A stretch of 64,000 bases of DNA from Sanderia malayensis (Eukaryota > Cnidaria > Scyphozoa > Semaeostomeae > Pelagiidae), in the NCBI GenBank assembly GCA_013076295.1, contig RQOL01000374.1:1426001-1490000 (forward strand), in the 5' to 3' direction. A program made the translations under genes and the position numbers. This document shows, one piece after another, positions 19,046-30,097 of this stretch (positions are counted from its first letter, which is position 1; each line of letters starts with the position of its first letter). The notes below the pieces were generated by a model. The model was not told the DNA's origin and made no database searches. It worked only from the letters and a program-made list of their open reading frames with translations.

Positions 19046-21261
19046 TTCAGCCGGAGATTCTGGTCGAATCTTCCCTTTCTGAAGTGAACAAAGGTGAAAG
19101 AAATTTGAAAGAAGCCTTTGATCAATTCTGTCATGCGTGTGAGAATTATCGCAACTCCCTTGTCCATGAAGATGATTTGGATGAAAGCCTTGCTTATTTT
19201 CACGAAGCCGAAGTGAGATTTCTGGCCATGAAAGATCGCATAACCTTACGTTATGAATATTACCAGCGTGGTGAAGCAGCACATGAAGATGATGTTACCC
19301 CTGAAGATTCGGTGAGCCAAATTTATTCCACTGACCAATCCTGTAAGTCTTCTAGATCGTCTGTGAGATCAGGAGACTTGCTTTTACAAGGAAAAAGACT
19401 GACAAATGCCACCAGGAGAGCTTCGTTGATGGCAGAGGCATCATTTATCAAGCTGAAGCAATCCCTCACAAGTCAAAAGATAAGGTTGCAACAAGAATTG
19501 GATGATTTGGATATGAAGATGCAATTCAGAAAATTAGAAGCTGAAGACGAAGTTTTTGATGAATTTGAGACGTCCCACACACAGTCTGCTCCTCCGCATA
19601 AACCAGAACGATGTTTGTATTTTTGTTAACGAAACCGCTGATCGTCCTGGCCTTTCAAGTCCTCCACAGCCCGTGAGTCTGTCCTTTGGTTTACCAGTGA
19701 TGTCCCGTGGGGAAGATCGTGTGTCAGATGCTCCTCCTCAGCCCGTGAGTCAGTGCTTCGGCTTACCAGTGATGTCCCGTGGAGAAAATTGTGTGTCAGA
19801 TGCTCCTCCTCAGCCTGTGAGTCGGCCCTCTGCCATAGTTGACCAATCAGTACATATGCCAGATCTTAAAATTCCGCAAAAATTCATGCAATCCTGTGAC
19901 CTGAGTGTCTCTCCAGAAGATACTATCACCACTCGAGAAGATCTGCAGGATTCAGGTATTGACTACCTTGAAACGATGCGCAAATTAGCTGCTGCTACAT
20001 TGCTGCCCAAATCTGAACTTATGATATTTGATGGTGATCCATTAAAATATTTCACCTTTATAAAATCCTTTGAAAATAATGTGGAAAAGGATGTTTGCGA
20101 TTCCACTAGACAGCTTCAACTCCTTATTCAATACTGTACTGGAAAAGCTAAAAAGGTGATTGAAAACTGCATTTTGCTGAGCCCACCTGAAGGATACAAG
20201 GAGACTAAGAAGCTACTGGCTGAAAGGTTCGGGAATGTGTACATGGTCACAAATTCCTGGATACGCATAATAATGAATGGCCCAATCATCAAACCTGGTG
20301 ACCGGAAGGACTGATAGACCTGGCAGACGATTTGCAAAACTGCGTGCTTACCCTCAAAGCGACAGGGAGACTGAACCAAGTCAACAATGAGGACTGTTTA
20401 GTGAAGATCCTGGAGAGAAGGCCTGGGTTTGTCAAATCTCGCTGGCAATCGAAAGTTTACGAGTTTCGAGGGCGTGGCCACAACCCAAATATTGAAGATG
20501 TCAGAAAGTTGGTGAAAATGGTAGCTATTGAAAAGAATGATCCAGTATTTGGCGCAATCATCGAAAAGGACAGCGGTAAACAGGTTAAGAGGGACAAACG
20601 TTTCAGACGATCTACGTCAGTAGCTGATAAATCAGGTTACAGCAAGCACGTGAATTTCAACATTCAGACAGACGATTCCCAGAAACCCAGTGAAACGGAA
20701 GGAAATGCAAGATGCTACTTTTGCTCTGGAAAACATAAGTTGGAATCATGTCCAGACTTTAAAAAGAGAGATGGCGATGAACAATTTAAGTTTATTCGTT
20801 CTCACAAACTCTGTGATAACTGTTTGTCTGCGAACCATTTCTCCGCTGGTTGTAAACGTCGAAAGGAATGCAAAGTGACTGATTGTTGCCTGAGAAGAAA
20901 GCACTTGACTTCCTTACACGAAGCAGTTATGGCCTTTGGGAAGAAACATCGCGAGATGCCAACAGCAACAGCAGTCAACGATCAACAGCAATCCGGAAAT
21001 TTAAAGCAGTTTGTTGGATCAAACCTTGAAACCGGGGCCGGATGTTACAGCAAAGGATTATTGATTGTACCAGTAAAGATAAAGGGAAATAAAGAAAACA
21101 AGATAATATCTACGTATGCAATGCTAGATACAGGCTCGACTGCGTCTTTCTGCACGGAAGCAATGTTAAAGAAGCTTGGAATCTCTGGAAAAATATGTAA
21201 AATATCTCTGGCTACTATCAACAATGAAGAACAGCATGAATTTGTCACAGTCAGCTTATAG
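19045..21261 (+). pseudogene. BEL/Pao 1 gag and protease region
   Basis: Read in three frames. 19,045-19,629 has a long coiled-coil-like gag N-terminus (KLKQSLTSQKIRLQQELDDL). 19,600-20,310 holds three tandem repeats of a PPQPVS(L/Q/R).FGLPVMSRGE-type unit, and then the DUF1759 capsid-like domain (IQYCTGKAKKVIENC, LLAERFGN). After a shift near 20,310, the frame 20,332-21,261 completes the capsid region, then shows Cys/His clusters (CYFCSGKHKLESC) and the aspartic protease (YAMLDTGSTASFC). Gag coats the RNA; the protease matures the polyprotein. A further shift at 21,262 separates it from pol. Confidence 0.8.
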
Positions 21262-21266
21262 ATGTC

Positions 21267-23886
21267 ATGGATCTGGATGAGAATGTGATGATCGAAATCC
21301 CGAATGCTCTTTCCGTGAAGAAGTTGAACATCTCAGCAGAATCCATCACAAGGCAAGAAGATGTGGACAATTGGCCGTACTTGCGTGATGTGACAGTTCT
21401 GAAGACACTTGCAAATCACGATGTTGATCTCCTTATCGGGGTAGATGTCCCAGAGGCGTTGGAACCAGAAGAGATTAGAAGAGCACAATATGGTGGACCT
21501 TATGCAGTGAAGACGAAATTCGGATGGACACTTAACGGACCACTTGGCAGACATGGTAAAGAACCCAACGAATGTCATCTCACTTCATACTCTGACCCTG
21601 ATGCCACGTTGGAAAAAAAATTCAGGCAGTACATCAACCGTGATTTCTGCGAGTCAAATGCTGACAATCGTAAAGCAATGTCGATAGATGATAAACGTGC
21701 ACTAGCAGTACTCAATGAAAGGGCAAAACTCGTTGACGGACATTATCAGCTGGCTATCCCATGGACAAACGTCCAGCCATGTTTACCAAACAACAGGCCG
21801 GTAGCAGAGCACAGATTGAAATGTCAGAAGAGAAAGCTATCAAGAGATGCTGTCCTCTGTGAGAAATATACCAACTTCATTAATGACCTTCTCGTGAAGA
21901 ACCATGCAAGAAAAATCCCAGAAGATCAGAGGAATCGAAATGATGGAGCAGTATGGTACCTTCCGCATCACAATGTAATCAACCCAAAAAAGCCAGACAA
22001 AGTCAGAATAGTTTTTGACTGTGCAGCCTCGTACCGTGGGAAATCGTTGAACGATAGCGTATTACAAGGACCTGACTTTATGAATCCACTTGTTGGAGTT
22101 TTACTTCGATTCCGTCAAGAATCAGTGGCATTCATGGCAGATGTTGAATCCATGTTCCATGAAGTACGCGTTGATCCAAAGGATATTGATGTCTTGCGCT
22201 TTCTTTGGTTCCCGAATGGTGATTTGGAGAAAGAACCAGAAGAGTATCAGATGCTCGTTCATTTATTTGGAAGTTTTGCTTTGAAGAAAACAGCTGTTGA
22301 CAACACGGACCGATATGACTATGAGATCACTGAAACCGTGCAAAGAAACTTTTTCGTGGATGACATGTTAAAGTCGATGAAAGATACAGAATCTGCAATC
22401 AAATTGTATACAGAAGTTACCAAACTGCTATCTTGTGGAGGATTTCACCTGACAAAGTGGACAAGTAATAAACGAGATGTGCTGAACGCCATTCCAGACT
22501 GCGAGCTATCAAAAGAATTGAAGAGCATAGACTTTGAAAAGGACACACTTCCGACCGAGAGAGCGTTGGGTTTGCAATGGAATACCGAGCAAGATAAATT
22601 TCAATACAATACCAGCTTCAAGGATAAGCCACCAACAAGACGAGGAGTATTAAGCGTTGTATCTTCCGTATATCACCCCCTTGGATTTGTATCTCCGTTT
22701 ATCCTCAGAGCAAAGATGATTCTACATCAACTATGTTGGAAGAGGCTTGCATGGGATGATCCTGTTCCGGACGCAGAACTTCAATGCTGGCAGCAATGGC
22801 TTACAGAGCTGCAAATGCTTCGGGAACTTTCAGTTGACAGGTGCTTCAAGCCAGAAACATTCGGTGAACCAACTACAACAGAGCTTCATCATTTCTCAGA
22901 TGCTTCCGAAGCAGGTTACGGAGCAGCTTCGTACACAGAATGCTTAACAACAAAGGCCAGGCTCATTGCATATTTGTCATTGGAAAGTCCAGATTATCCC
23001 CTTTGAAACAGATGTCAATTCCACGTCTGGAGCTATCCGCAGCTACTTTGGCAGTGAAATTGGACCAAATGATCAGAACAGAGCTCGACATGGAAGTCGA
23101 TAAATCATTCTTTTGGACAGACAGCCAAGCCGTCTTGAGGTACATCCATAATGAAAACAGAAGATTCCAGACATTTGTCGCAAACCGATTGGCAATTATA
23201 CATGATGGCTCAAACCCAGAACAATGGAAGTTTATCTATACAATATCAAATCCAGCAGATGACGCCTCAAGAGGTCTGCATGCTCATCAATTGACTAGCG
23301 ATTCTAGATGGTTTCATGGTCCCCCATTCTTGTGGCGGAGTGAAGTCTCGTATTTTGTCGACCCAGATATTGGTGAAATTCCTGATGACCATGTTGATCT
23401 GAAAAAGAAAGCGCAGTCGTTTGCAGTCAATCAAGAGACCAAACCAAGCGTCATCTCTGCAATGTTTCATTATCTTACGCAGCATTATCTGAAGAAGCGA
23501 AACATCCTGCCATCCTTCCCAAACAACACCACATTGTTGATTTGATAATCAGACATTACCATAACAAGTCTGGACATTCTGGCGTTGAATACGTACTCTC
23601 GCTCATCAGGGAAAGATTTTGGATTGTAAAGGCAAGAGTGTCGGTGCGCAGAATAATCAGTACATGCTTTGACTGCAAGAAAAGGTTACAGAAGCCAGCC
23701 AGGCCTACAGAAAATGGCAAATTTACCACCAGACCGAGTGCAACCTGGCATGCCTCAGTTCACATATGTTGGATGCGACTGTTTTGGACCTTTCATGGTC
23801 AAGAGAAGATGTTGTCAAGAGAAGAGGTATGGAGTAATTTTCACGTGCTTGGCAATTCGTGCTATCCATATTGAAGTAATTCATAG
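21267..23886 (+). pseudogene. BEL/Pao 1 pol: RT, RNase H, start of integrase
   Basis: The 21,267-23,006 frame (579 codons) contains the linker YAVKTKFGWTLNGP and the reverse transcriptase (WYLPHHNVINPKKPD, VRIVFDCAAS, ADVESMFHEVRV, NFFVDDML for the active site). A short deletion falls just after YQMLVHLFG, removing the usual SSPxxA-type residues. RNase H has HFSDASEAGYGA, then after a shift near 22,955 PRLELSAATLAVKL and FFWTDSQAVLRYI. The integrase zinc domain (HYHNKSGHSG...CFDCKK) is in a third frame from 23,542, and the first catalytic Asp region (VGCDCFGPFMVK) in a fourth. The frame breaks at 23,887 where BEL/Pao 2 begins. Confidence 0.85.
23882..23886 (+). other. Target site duplication CATAG (left)
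   Basis: CATAG directly before the 5' LTR of BEL/Pao 2; identical CATAG at 30,098-30,102 after its 3' LTR. Five bases is the usual BEL/Pao duplication length. Confidence 0.92.
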
Positions 23887-24163
23887 TGTTCTGAACAATG
23901 TTCAAGGTGTATTTACGGTCTCCAGAGATGGGGCGCGGAGAGAACTTTTACGTAAAACTCTCTTGTGACAATTCAATGCTTAGGAATTAGAACTTTGCAT
24001 ATTTGAACAATAATACTTGAATGATTTACAATAGACCTTTTATTTACATGTTGACTATAAATTTTGATTGCTTCGCTGTAATTTGGGCGTTGGATGAGTG
24101 TTTTGAAATAATATTTCGCTGAGTCTGTATGCGTTTATCATGGACGAGAACTCTGAACAAACA
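23887..24163 (+). repeat. 5' LTR of BEL/Pao 2
   Basis: 277 bp, TG...CA ends, TATA-like box TATAAATT at about 24,056. The first ATG of gag (24,140) lies inside this LTR, 24 bases before its end. Confidence 0.92.
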
Positions 24164-25540
24164 TCCGGTGCCGTGACCCGGGAAAATAGTCCAACAAGAC
24201 AGAGTGATACAAACCAACCAGAAGCATCCAAGAAAGCGAAGATTCCAGCTAAGAAGGCAAACCGAAGTGGCAAAATGTCCTACGTAATGAAGCTGATAAA
24301 CAATGTGAATAAACAAGTAGCTGAAGATGTTGAGCCGGGTTTACTGGATTTTAACATACAGTCATTGAAGAAAGCCATGACGAGTTTCACGAACTTTAAC
24401 GAGAAATATGTTGCCAATTTAGACGATGCAGCAGAAATTGAGAGAGCCTTCATGACTCTGTTGAATATTGAAGACAATTTCCAGCGATGCATCACAAACG
24501 CAGAATCATACCTCGCAGATTGCCGAAGGGAAACCAGCTCAATTCGATCATCGAGGAAATCTGGCAGATATTCAGTCTCCTCCTCCAGCACAAGAAGTGA
24601 AAAATTCAAATTCCAAGATTTCACGAAAAGGGAAAGAAGAAACCCGGCCTCAGGGTGTTTTGAAGAAATCGCTCCCCGAGAAAAGAAGATCGTGTATGGT
24701 GATTCAGCAGTGTTGAAAAACGATACAGCTACAAATCAAGAATGGCAAGAATTCAAGACACCCACCCACACTCTCAACCCATTAATTCGAGCACCTCTCC
24801 AAACCCCATTGATCCCCGAGTGTCACATTTTCCCTTACCCCCAAATGTGGCCAAACCTAAACCCCCTGCTCCCGATCAAGACTCCAGAGCTGAAATTCGA
24901 AGAAGAGAAGCTGAACCCCAGATGGAGAAGAACATGCCAACCTCGATGAGACTTCCTTTAAACGGTACCCGGCAGTTGACGTTTGGTGGTGAGAATATCA
25001 TACCCCTCGGAAAATTCAGTGGAAAAAAGGAGCTCTGGCCTAGATTCATACAGACATCAAAGCAGTCGTGGACAACAGCGGTATGAACCGATCGTAAAGC
25101 TTGCGATCCTCGAACAGCATGTGATTGGCCTAGCAAAAGACTGCATCAAAGGTTTTCCTTTCGATGAGAAATCGTACCCCCTCGTGCTGAAAACGCTGGA
25201 AGACAGATTTGGCGATGATGATGATCACGCAGACTTTCATCTTGGAGCGATAGAAGACCTGCCCAGAGTGAAGGAAAGAGAAACATCCAGTCTGAGAAAG
25301 TTTTACGACGACCTTCAAGCTCACATTCAGATATTGGAAGCTCAAGGAGCCGACGTTGCTTGTCATCTCTATGACCCAAGAAGACTGAAGGTTGTGCTCT
25401 CTAAACTGCCGACAGACGTTTGTTGTTGCTTGGACCAGTTACAAGGAAGACAGAAACCTCGGCACTGACATTCGACTCTTGTGTGAGTGGCTTGCGAAGA
25501 CGAGTCAACATTTTAGAGAAAGCAGACGTCAGACAGTCGT
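24140..25540 (+). pseudogene. BEL/Pao 2 gag (frameshifted)
   Basis: Open from ATG 24,140 (MDENSEQTSG) to 24,949 with a Lys-rich start and two helical segments. A Pro-rich linker moves to another frame (24,742-25,086: GENIIPLGKFSGKKELW, start of the DUF1759 capsid-like domain). The frame then shifts again at about 25,060-25,080 (LAILEQHVIGLAKDCIKGF, LKTLEDRFGD) and once more near 25,425, where WTSYKEDRNLGTDI lies in the third frame and ends at TGA near 25,536. Gag would form the particle shell around the element's RNA. At least three shifts separate it from the intact pol frame. Confidence 0.8.
24164..24184 (+). promoter_or_regulatory. Primer binding site, probably for tRNA-His
   Basis: CGGTGCCGTGACCCGGGA follows the LTR by two bases. 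GGTGCCGTGA is complementary to the 3' end and acceptor stem typical of eukaryotic tRNA-His (TCACGGCACC). The match weakens beyond the acceptor stem. tRNA identity is inferred from memory of tRNA-His acceptor sequence. Confidence 0.55.
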
Positions 25541-28500
25541 GTGAGCCAAAACCTAAACACAGCATACATGCAGCCCTGAGCAGCGGACGGGATACAACCA
25601 ATTCTAGACGATGCTGGCTATGCAAAGAAAATCATACAATTTACAAATGTCAGAGGTTTGAGAAGATGAACGTCGAGACGAGAAAACAAGAAGTGCGTAA
25701 CAAGGGAGCTTGCTTCAGATGTTTACATCACGGACACATGGCCCGAAATTGCAGAACTAATATGAATGATAAAGGAAAGAAAACATGGACTCATCCAATG
25801 TTGCAAACCACCTCTAACACTGACGCGAAGGATACGAGACAGGATGCTGGAACAAACGATCTGACAAGAACAGCAAGTGAGAATCAAAGTACAGTTGCCA
25901 TGACGACAAAAACGACCAGAGGATGCACAGGTTTGCCAGTCAAGATGGTCACAGTGATGGACAGAAGTGGAAAAGGCGTTCAGATTAATTGCCTTGAAGA
26001 TCCAGGAAGCCAAGTTAGCCTCGTTACAGCTAAGATTGCCAACAGCCTCGATCTGAAGCAAGAGAAGTCGAATGTGACATTGTCGGGAATGGGAAACGAA
26101 GATCTCAGAGCAAGAACGTCAGTTGCGTTACAAATCACCACCAGCTGTGGCACTTCATTCTTCAACAATGCATACGTTGTCAAGAAAATCAGTCATCACC
26201 TGCCGAATTTAAACGTGAACCGCTTGAAAAAAAATTACAATCACCTTGAACACGTGGAAGTTCAGTTGGTAGATGGACCTATCGATCTGTTGATTGGCCA
26301 AGATTGTCCAAGTCTGTTGCGTCAACTTGAAGTTAGCTACGGAGAGAAGGATGAACCATACGCGGTTAGGACTGCTCTTGGATGGAGCATTTGTGGCCCA
26401 CTGACACAACTGGACGATAGACCCTCAGTTCACGTATTGTGTTCCCTGGAAGATGAGCCTGAAAGTGTCGATTACACGTTGAGGAAATTCTGGGAGATAG
26501 AAACGATCGCTAAAGATATCCCTGCAAACGGTAGATTGGCTGCCATTGAAGAACAGACAAAACGAACAACTGTACAAGTCAGAAACCGTTACCAAGTACG
26601 CCTTCCCTGGAAAAAAGGAGTGGTGACGCCGTTGGGATCATACGGTATGGCCTTGAAAAGGCTTAGCATGACGGAACGAAGACTGGAAAATAACCTGGAA
26701 TTAAAGAAGAAGTATCACCTAGCCATGGAGGAATATTTCAAGGAAGGCTATGCAGATAGAATCGAGGGAAAACCAACAGAAGAAGGCTGGTACCTACCAC
26801 ATCATCCCGTTGTTTCCGAAACAAAGAATACTAAAGTCCGAATAGTGTTTGATTCTGCAGCCAAAGTCAAGGGTGTCTCGCTGAATAATCTTCTCGAAAA
26901 GGGACCAAACCTCCTGAACGACCTGACAGGCATCTTGCTCAGATTTAGGAGATACAGATATGCGATTGCTGGTGATATCTCAAAGATGTTTCTTCAAATC
27001 CTGTTGAGTCCAGAAGATCAAATCTTCCATCGGTTTCTGTGGAGAAAGGACCCCAAGGACAAGCCAGAAATCTATCAGTTCAAGAGCGTGATATTTGGTG
27101 ATGCTCCTTCGCCGTTCCTGGCTTGCTACGTCATCAAACGAGTTCTGGAAGAACATAATGGAAGCAACGGTGATGTCTTTAATGCTTTAAACAGAAACCT
27201 GTACATGGATGATCTCCTCCACAGCTGCCCGAGCATCGCAGAGGCAAGAGACATTGTGAAAGGCACGTGTGGAGTACTAGAGAAAGATGGATTTCGGATG
27301 CGTAATTGGATCAGCAACGATCAGAGAATCTTCGATGAGATGACAGAAGAAAGAAAAAAGGATGTCAAGCAATTTGGAGAAGATTGGCAGAAAGTCCTTG
27401 GATTAAATTGGGACCCTTCAAGTGATACATTCACATTTCGTACTTCTGAAGATGATGTTTCCTGGACAAAAAGAAGTGTCGTGAGTCATATTTCGAGAGT
27501 CTTTGATCCATGCGGCTTCCTTGCACCATTCCTGATAACTGGAAAGATATTCATGCAAGATCTTTGGCAAAGAGGATTGGAATGGGACGATCAATTAGAT
27601 GAGGACTTGATAAGACAGTGGTTAGCGTGGCACGATCAGTTACCAGGGTTGGACAGAATCAAGATTCCGAGATACGTCAATGCTGAGAAAGCAGATGGAA
27701 AGAAGCTAGAGGTGCATGTGTTTTCAGATGCATCAGAGAGGGCAATGGCAGCAGTGGCCTACTTGAGAATAGTCGGGATAGACGGATCAGCAGAAAAAGT
27801 GTACATACTGATGGCGAAAACGCAAGTTGCACCACTCAAAATGATGACAATTCCAAGGCTAGAACTCAAGTCGTGTTTCATGGCGGTGAAGCTCATGCAG
27901 TTCATTGAAAAACAGCTTGATCTACCGTTGATGAGAAGTTCATTCTGGACAGATAGCAGTGTTGCCCTAGCTTGGATAAAGTCTGAAAGTCGTACACTGA
28001 AACCGTTTGTGGCAAACAGAGTTGCATCAATACAAGAATTGACGGAAATAAACCAATGGCGTCACGTCCCTGGAAAAGAAAACCCTGCAGACGTTGCTTC
28101 TCGAGGTACAAATCTGTGTGAACTAGAAGATGGCGACAACATGTGGTTCAGTGGCCCTGAATGCTTGAGACTACCGGAAGATCTTTGGCCTCGAATCATT
28201 GAAGATAAAGATCAGACTAAGATTGCAGCAGAACAGAGAAAAGTGACGCATACTGTCGAGTTTGCTACTCAGAACGAAGTCTTGAATATAGAGTCATTTT
28301 CAAGTTTGAAGAAGCTGAGAAACGTCACTGCTTACGTAAGAAGACCCTTCAGGCGATGGAATCTACGAAAATGCAGTGGAGAAAACGGAGCGCAGGAAAC
28401 AGTCACCATGGAAGAGCGCCAGGAAGCTGAAGAGTGGCTCATCAAACAAGAGCAGAAAAAGTATTTCGAGAAAGAACTGCAAGATCTTTCAAGCAGGAAA

Positions 28501-29793
28501 TCGCTCTCAAAAAAGTCAAGTATTTGCAGTCTGAATCCATTCATCGATGAAAATGGTTTGATCAGAGTTGGAGGCAGACTGAGAAGATCTTCCCTGGAAT
28601 ATGAAAATAGACATCAAATCGTTCTACCTAAGCAATCTCATCTCACAGTGCTGATCATCAGAGAAGCCCATGAAAAGGTGAAGCATTTTGGCGCAAATTA
28701 TGTCTTAAATGTTGTCAGAGCAAAGTATTGGCCTCTTCAAGGAAGAGCGATAGTGAAGAAAACTTTGAGAGCATGCGTGGTATGCAAGAAATTACGGGGA
28801 GTTCCTCTAGAGCAGCTTATGGCTGATCTTCCAACATCAAGGGTAGAATCATGGGGACGTCCTTTCAAGTTCACTGGAGTAGATCTGTTTGGCCCCATCA
28901 TTACCAAAGCAAGATACAGAGGCGGTCGACGGGAAAAGAGATATGGAGTATTGTTTACCTGCCTTCAAACTAGAGCTATTCACATCGAGCTTGCTTACTC
29001 TCAATCAACAGATGATTTCATGAAAGCCTTTACAAGATTCATTTCAAGGAGATCTAGACCACTGCAAATGTTTTCTGACTGTGGAACAAATTTTGTTGGT
29101 GCTGATCTGGAACTACAAGAAGTTTTGAACAAGTTGACCAAGGATCCCACATTGCATCGTCATTTAACAGATGAAAACATGAAGTGGATCTTCAACCCAC
29201 CTGTAGCTCCGCATATGGGGGGCGTTTGGGAATCCCTTGTCAAACTGGCAAAGAGAGCAATGATAGCTACAACAAAGGGAGCAGAGATGACGGATGAAGA
29301 GTTGATGACAGTACTCACTGAATGCGAAGCAATGTTGAACAACCGACCTTTGACATACATAAGCAACGATCCTAACGATATGGAACCATTAACCCCTGCA
29401 CACTTCTTGAACAACAGATCTACAACTACGCTACTTCAGCACGATTTAGGAATTCCGCATACATCCTTGAAAAAGAGGTGGCTACATTGTCAAAATGTCG
29501 TCAATCATATATGGAAAAGGTGGCAAAAGGAGTATCTTCCATCTTTACAACAAAGATCCAAGTGGAACGAGCAAAAGAGGAACATACAACAAGATGATGT
29601 CGTTCTTGTCATGGACGCCAACCAACCGCGAGGAAAGTGGTTACTTGGAAGGATAGTTGATGTTAACAGTGACGGCAAAGGGATTGTGCGTTCAGCGGAA
29701 GTAAAGACGACACATGGGATACAAAGAAGACCAATCACAAAATTGATCCTGCTTCTTCCCGATGAGGAGAAAACCGAAAAGAAGACAAGATAG
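25420..29793 (+). CDS. pol: BEL/Pao 2 pol polyprotein (long intact frame)
   Basis: A 1,457-codon frame; genuine coding probably begins near 25,530 after the gag frameshift. Two zinc knuckles (CWLCKENHTIYKC at residue about 65; CFRCLHHGHMARNC at about 98). An aspartic-protease-like region has EDPGSQVSLV (about 191), with Pro in place of the usual Thr/Ser of D-T/S-G. Reverse transcriptase: GWYLPHHPVV (about 457), VRIVFDSAAK, AGDISKMFLQI, YMDD at about 595. RNase H: VFSDASERAMAA (about 768), ELKSCFMAVKL, FWTDSSVALAW, NPADVASRG. Integrase: HEKVKHFG...CVVCKK zinc domain (about 1,084), VDLFGP, SDCGTNFVG, PHMGGVWES (the D, D, E). A DUF5641-like tail (PRGKWLLGRIVDV) closes it. The frame has no stop inside. 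Length is normal for BEL/Pao pol. Confidence 0.93.
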   Translation: MLLLGPVTRKTETSALTFDSCVSGLRRRVNILEKADVRQSCEPKPKHSIHAALSSGRDTTNSRRCWLCKENHTIYKCQRFEKMNVETRKQEVRNKGACFRCLHHGHMARNCRTNMNDKGKKTWTHPMLQTTSNTDAKDTRQDAGTNDLTRTASENQSTVAMTTKTTRGCTGLPVKMVTVMDRSGKGVQINCLEDPGSQVSLVTAKIANSLDLKQEKSNVTLSGMGNEDLRARTSVALQITTSCGTSFFNNAYVVKKISHHLPNLNVNRLKKNYNHLEHVEVQLVDGPIDLLIGQDCPSLLRQLEVSYGEKDEPYAVRTALGWSICGPLTQLDDRPSVHVLCSLEDEPESVDYTLRKFWEIETIAKDIPANGRLAAIEEQTKRTTVQVRNRYQVRLPWKKGVVTPLGSYGMALKRLSMTERRLENNLELKKKYHLAMEEYFKEGYADRIEGKPTEEGWYLPHHPVVSETKNTKVRIVFDSAAKVKGVSLNNLLEKGPNLLNDLTGILLRFRRYRYAIAGDISKMFLQILLSPEDQIFHRFLWRKDPKDKPEIYQFKSVIFGDAPSPFLACYVIKRVLEEHNGSNGDVFNALNRNLYMDDLLHSCPSIAEARDIVKGTCGVLEKDGFRMRNWISNDQRIFDEMTEERKKDVKQFGEDWQKVLGLNWDPSSDTFTFRTSEDDVSWTKRSVVSHISRVFDPCGFLAPFLITGKIFMQDLWQRGLEWDDQLDEDLIRQWLAWHDQLPGLDRIKIPRYVNAEKADGKKLEVHVFSDASERAMAAVAYLRIVGIDGSAEKVYILMAKTQVAPLKMMTIPRLELKSCFMAVKLMQFIEKQLDLPLMRSSFWTDSSVALAWIKSESRTLKPFVANRVASIQELTEINQWRHVPGKENPADVASRGTNLCELEDGDNMWFSGPECLRLPEDLWPRIIEDKDQTKIAAEQRKVTHTVEFATQNEVLNIESFSSLKKLRNVTAYVRRPFRRWNLRKCSGENGAQETVTMEERQEAEEWLIKQEQKKYFEKELQDLSSRKSLSKKSSICSLNPFIDENGLIRVGGRLRRSSLEYENRHQIVLPKQSHLTVLIIREAHEKVKHFGANYVLNVVRAKYWPLQGRAIVKKTLRACVVCKKLRGVPLEQLMADLPTSRVESWGRPFKFTGVDLFGPIITKARYRGGRREKRYGVLFTCLQTRAIHIELAYSQSTDDFMKAFTRFISRRSRPLQMFSDCGTNFVGADLELQEVLNKLTKDPTLHRHLTDENMKWIFNPPVAPHMGGVWESLVKLAKRAMIATTKGAEMTDEELMTVLTECEAMLNNRPLTYISNDPNDMEPLTPAHFLNNRSTTTLLQHDLGIPHTSLKKRWLHCQNVVNHIWKRWQKEYLPSLQQRSKWNEQKRNIQQDDVVLVMDANQPRGKWLLGRIVDVNSDGKGIVRSAEVKTTHGIQRRPITKLILLLPDEEKTEKKTR

Positions 29794-29820
29794 AGTCCAG
29801 CTTGCTGGACTGCGGGGGAG
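29794..29820 (+). promoter_or_regulatory. Hairpin and polypurine tract before 3' LTR
   Basis: A stem GTCCAGC/GCTGGAC separated by TT (29,796-29,811) is followed by GCGGGGGAG ending exactly at the LTR start. The G-rich tract is the plus-strand primer in reverse transcription. Confidence 0.75.
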
Positions 29821-30097
29821 TGTTCTGAACAATGCTCAAGGTGTATTTACGGTCTCCAGAGATGGGACGCGGAGAGAACTTTTACGTAAAACTCTCTTGT
29901 GACAATTCAATGCTTAGGAATTAGAACTTTGCATATTTGAACAATAATACTTGAATGATTTACAATAGACCTTTTATTTACATGTTGACTATAAATTTTG
30001 ATTGCTTCGTTGTAATTTGGGCGTTGGATGAGTGTTTTGAAATAATATTTTGCTGAGTCTGTATGCGTTTATCATGGACGAGAACTCTGAACAAACA
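29821..30097 (+). repeat. 3' LTR of BEL/Pao 2
   Basis: 277 bp, nearly identical to 23,887-24,163. It ends GAACAAACA, followed by CATAG target copy. Confidence 0.92.

Larger units (their letters stand above)
23887..30097 (+). mobile_element. BEL/Pao retrotransposon 2 (younger), full length
   Basis: 6,211 bp with two 277-bp LTRs (TGTTCTGAAC...GAACAAACA), a primer binding site, gag-pol, a polypurine tract (GCGGGGGAG, 29,812-29,820) and a perfect 5-bp target duplication. The LTRs differ at only about four places by eye (for example GTTCAAGG/GCTCAAGG, GGGGCGCGG/GGGACGCGG, TTCGCTGT/TTCGTTGT, TTTCGC/TTTTGC), so insertion is recent. It sits in the integrase of BEL/Pao 1. Pol is one long open frame; gag has frameshifts, so autonomous activity is doubtful. 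Confidence 0.93.
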
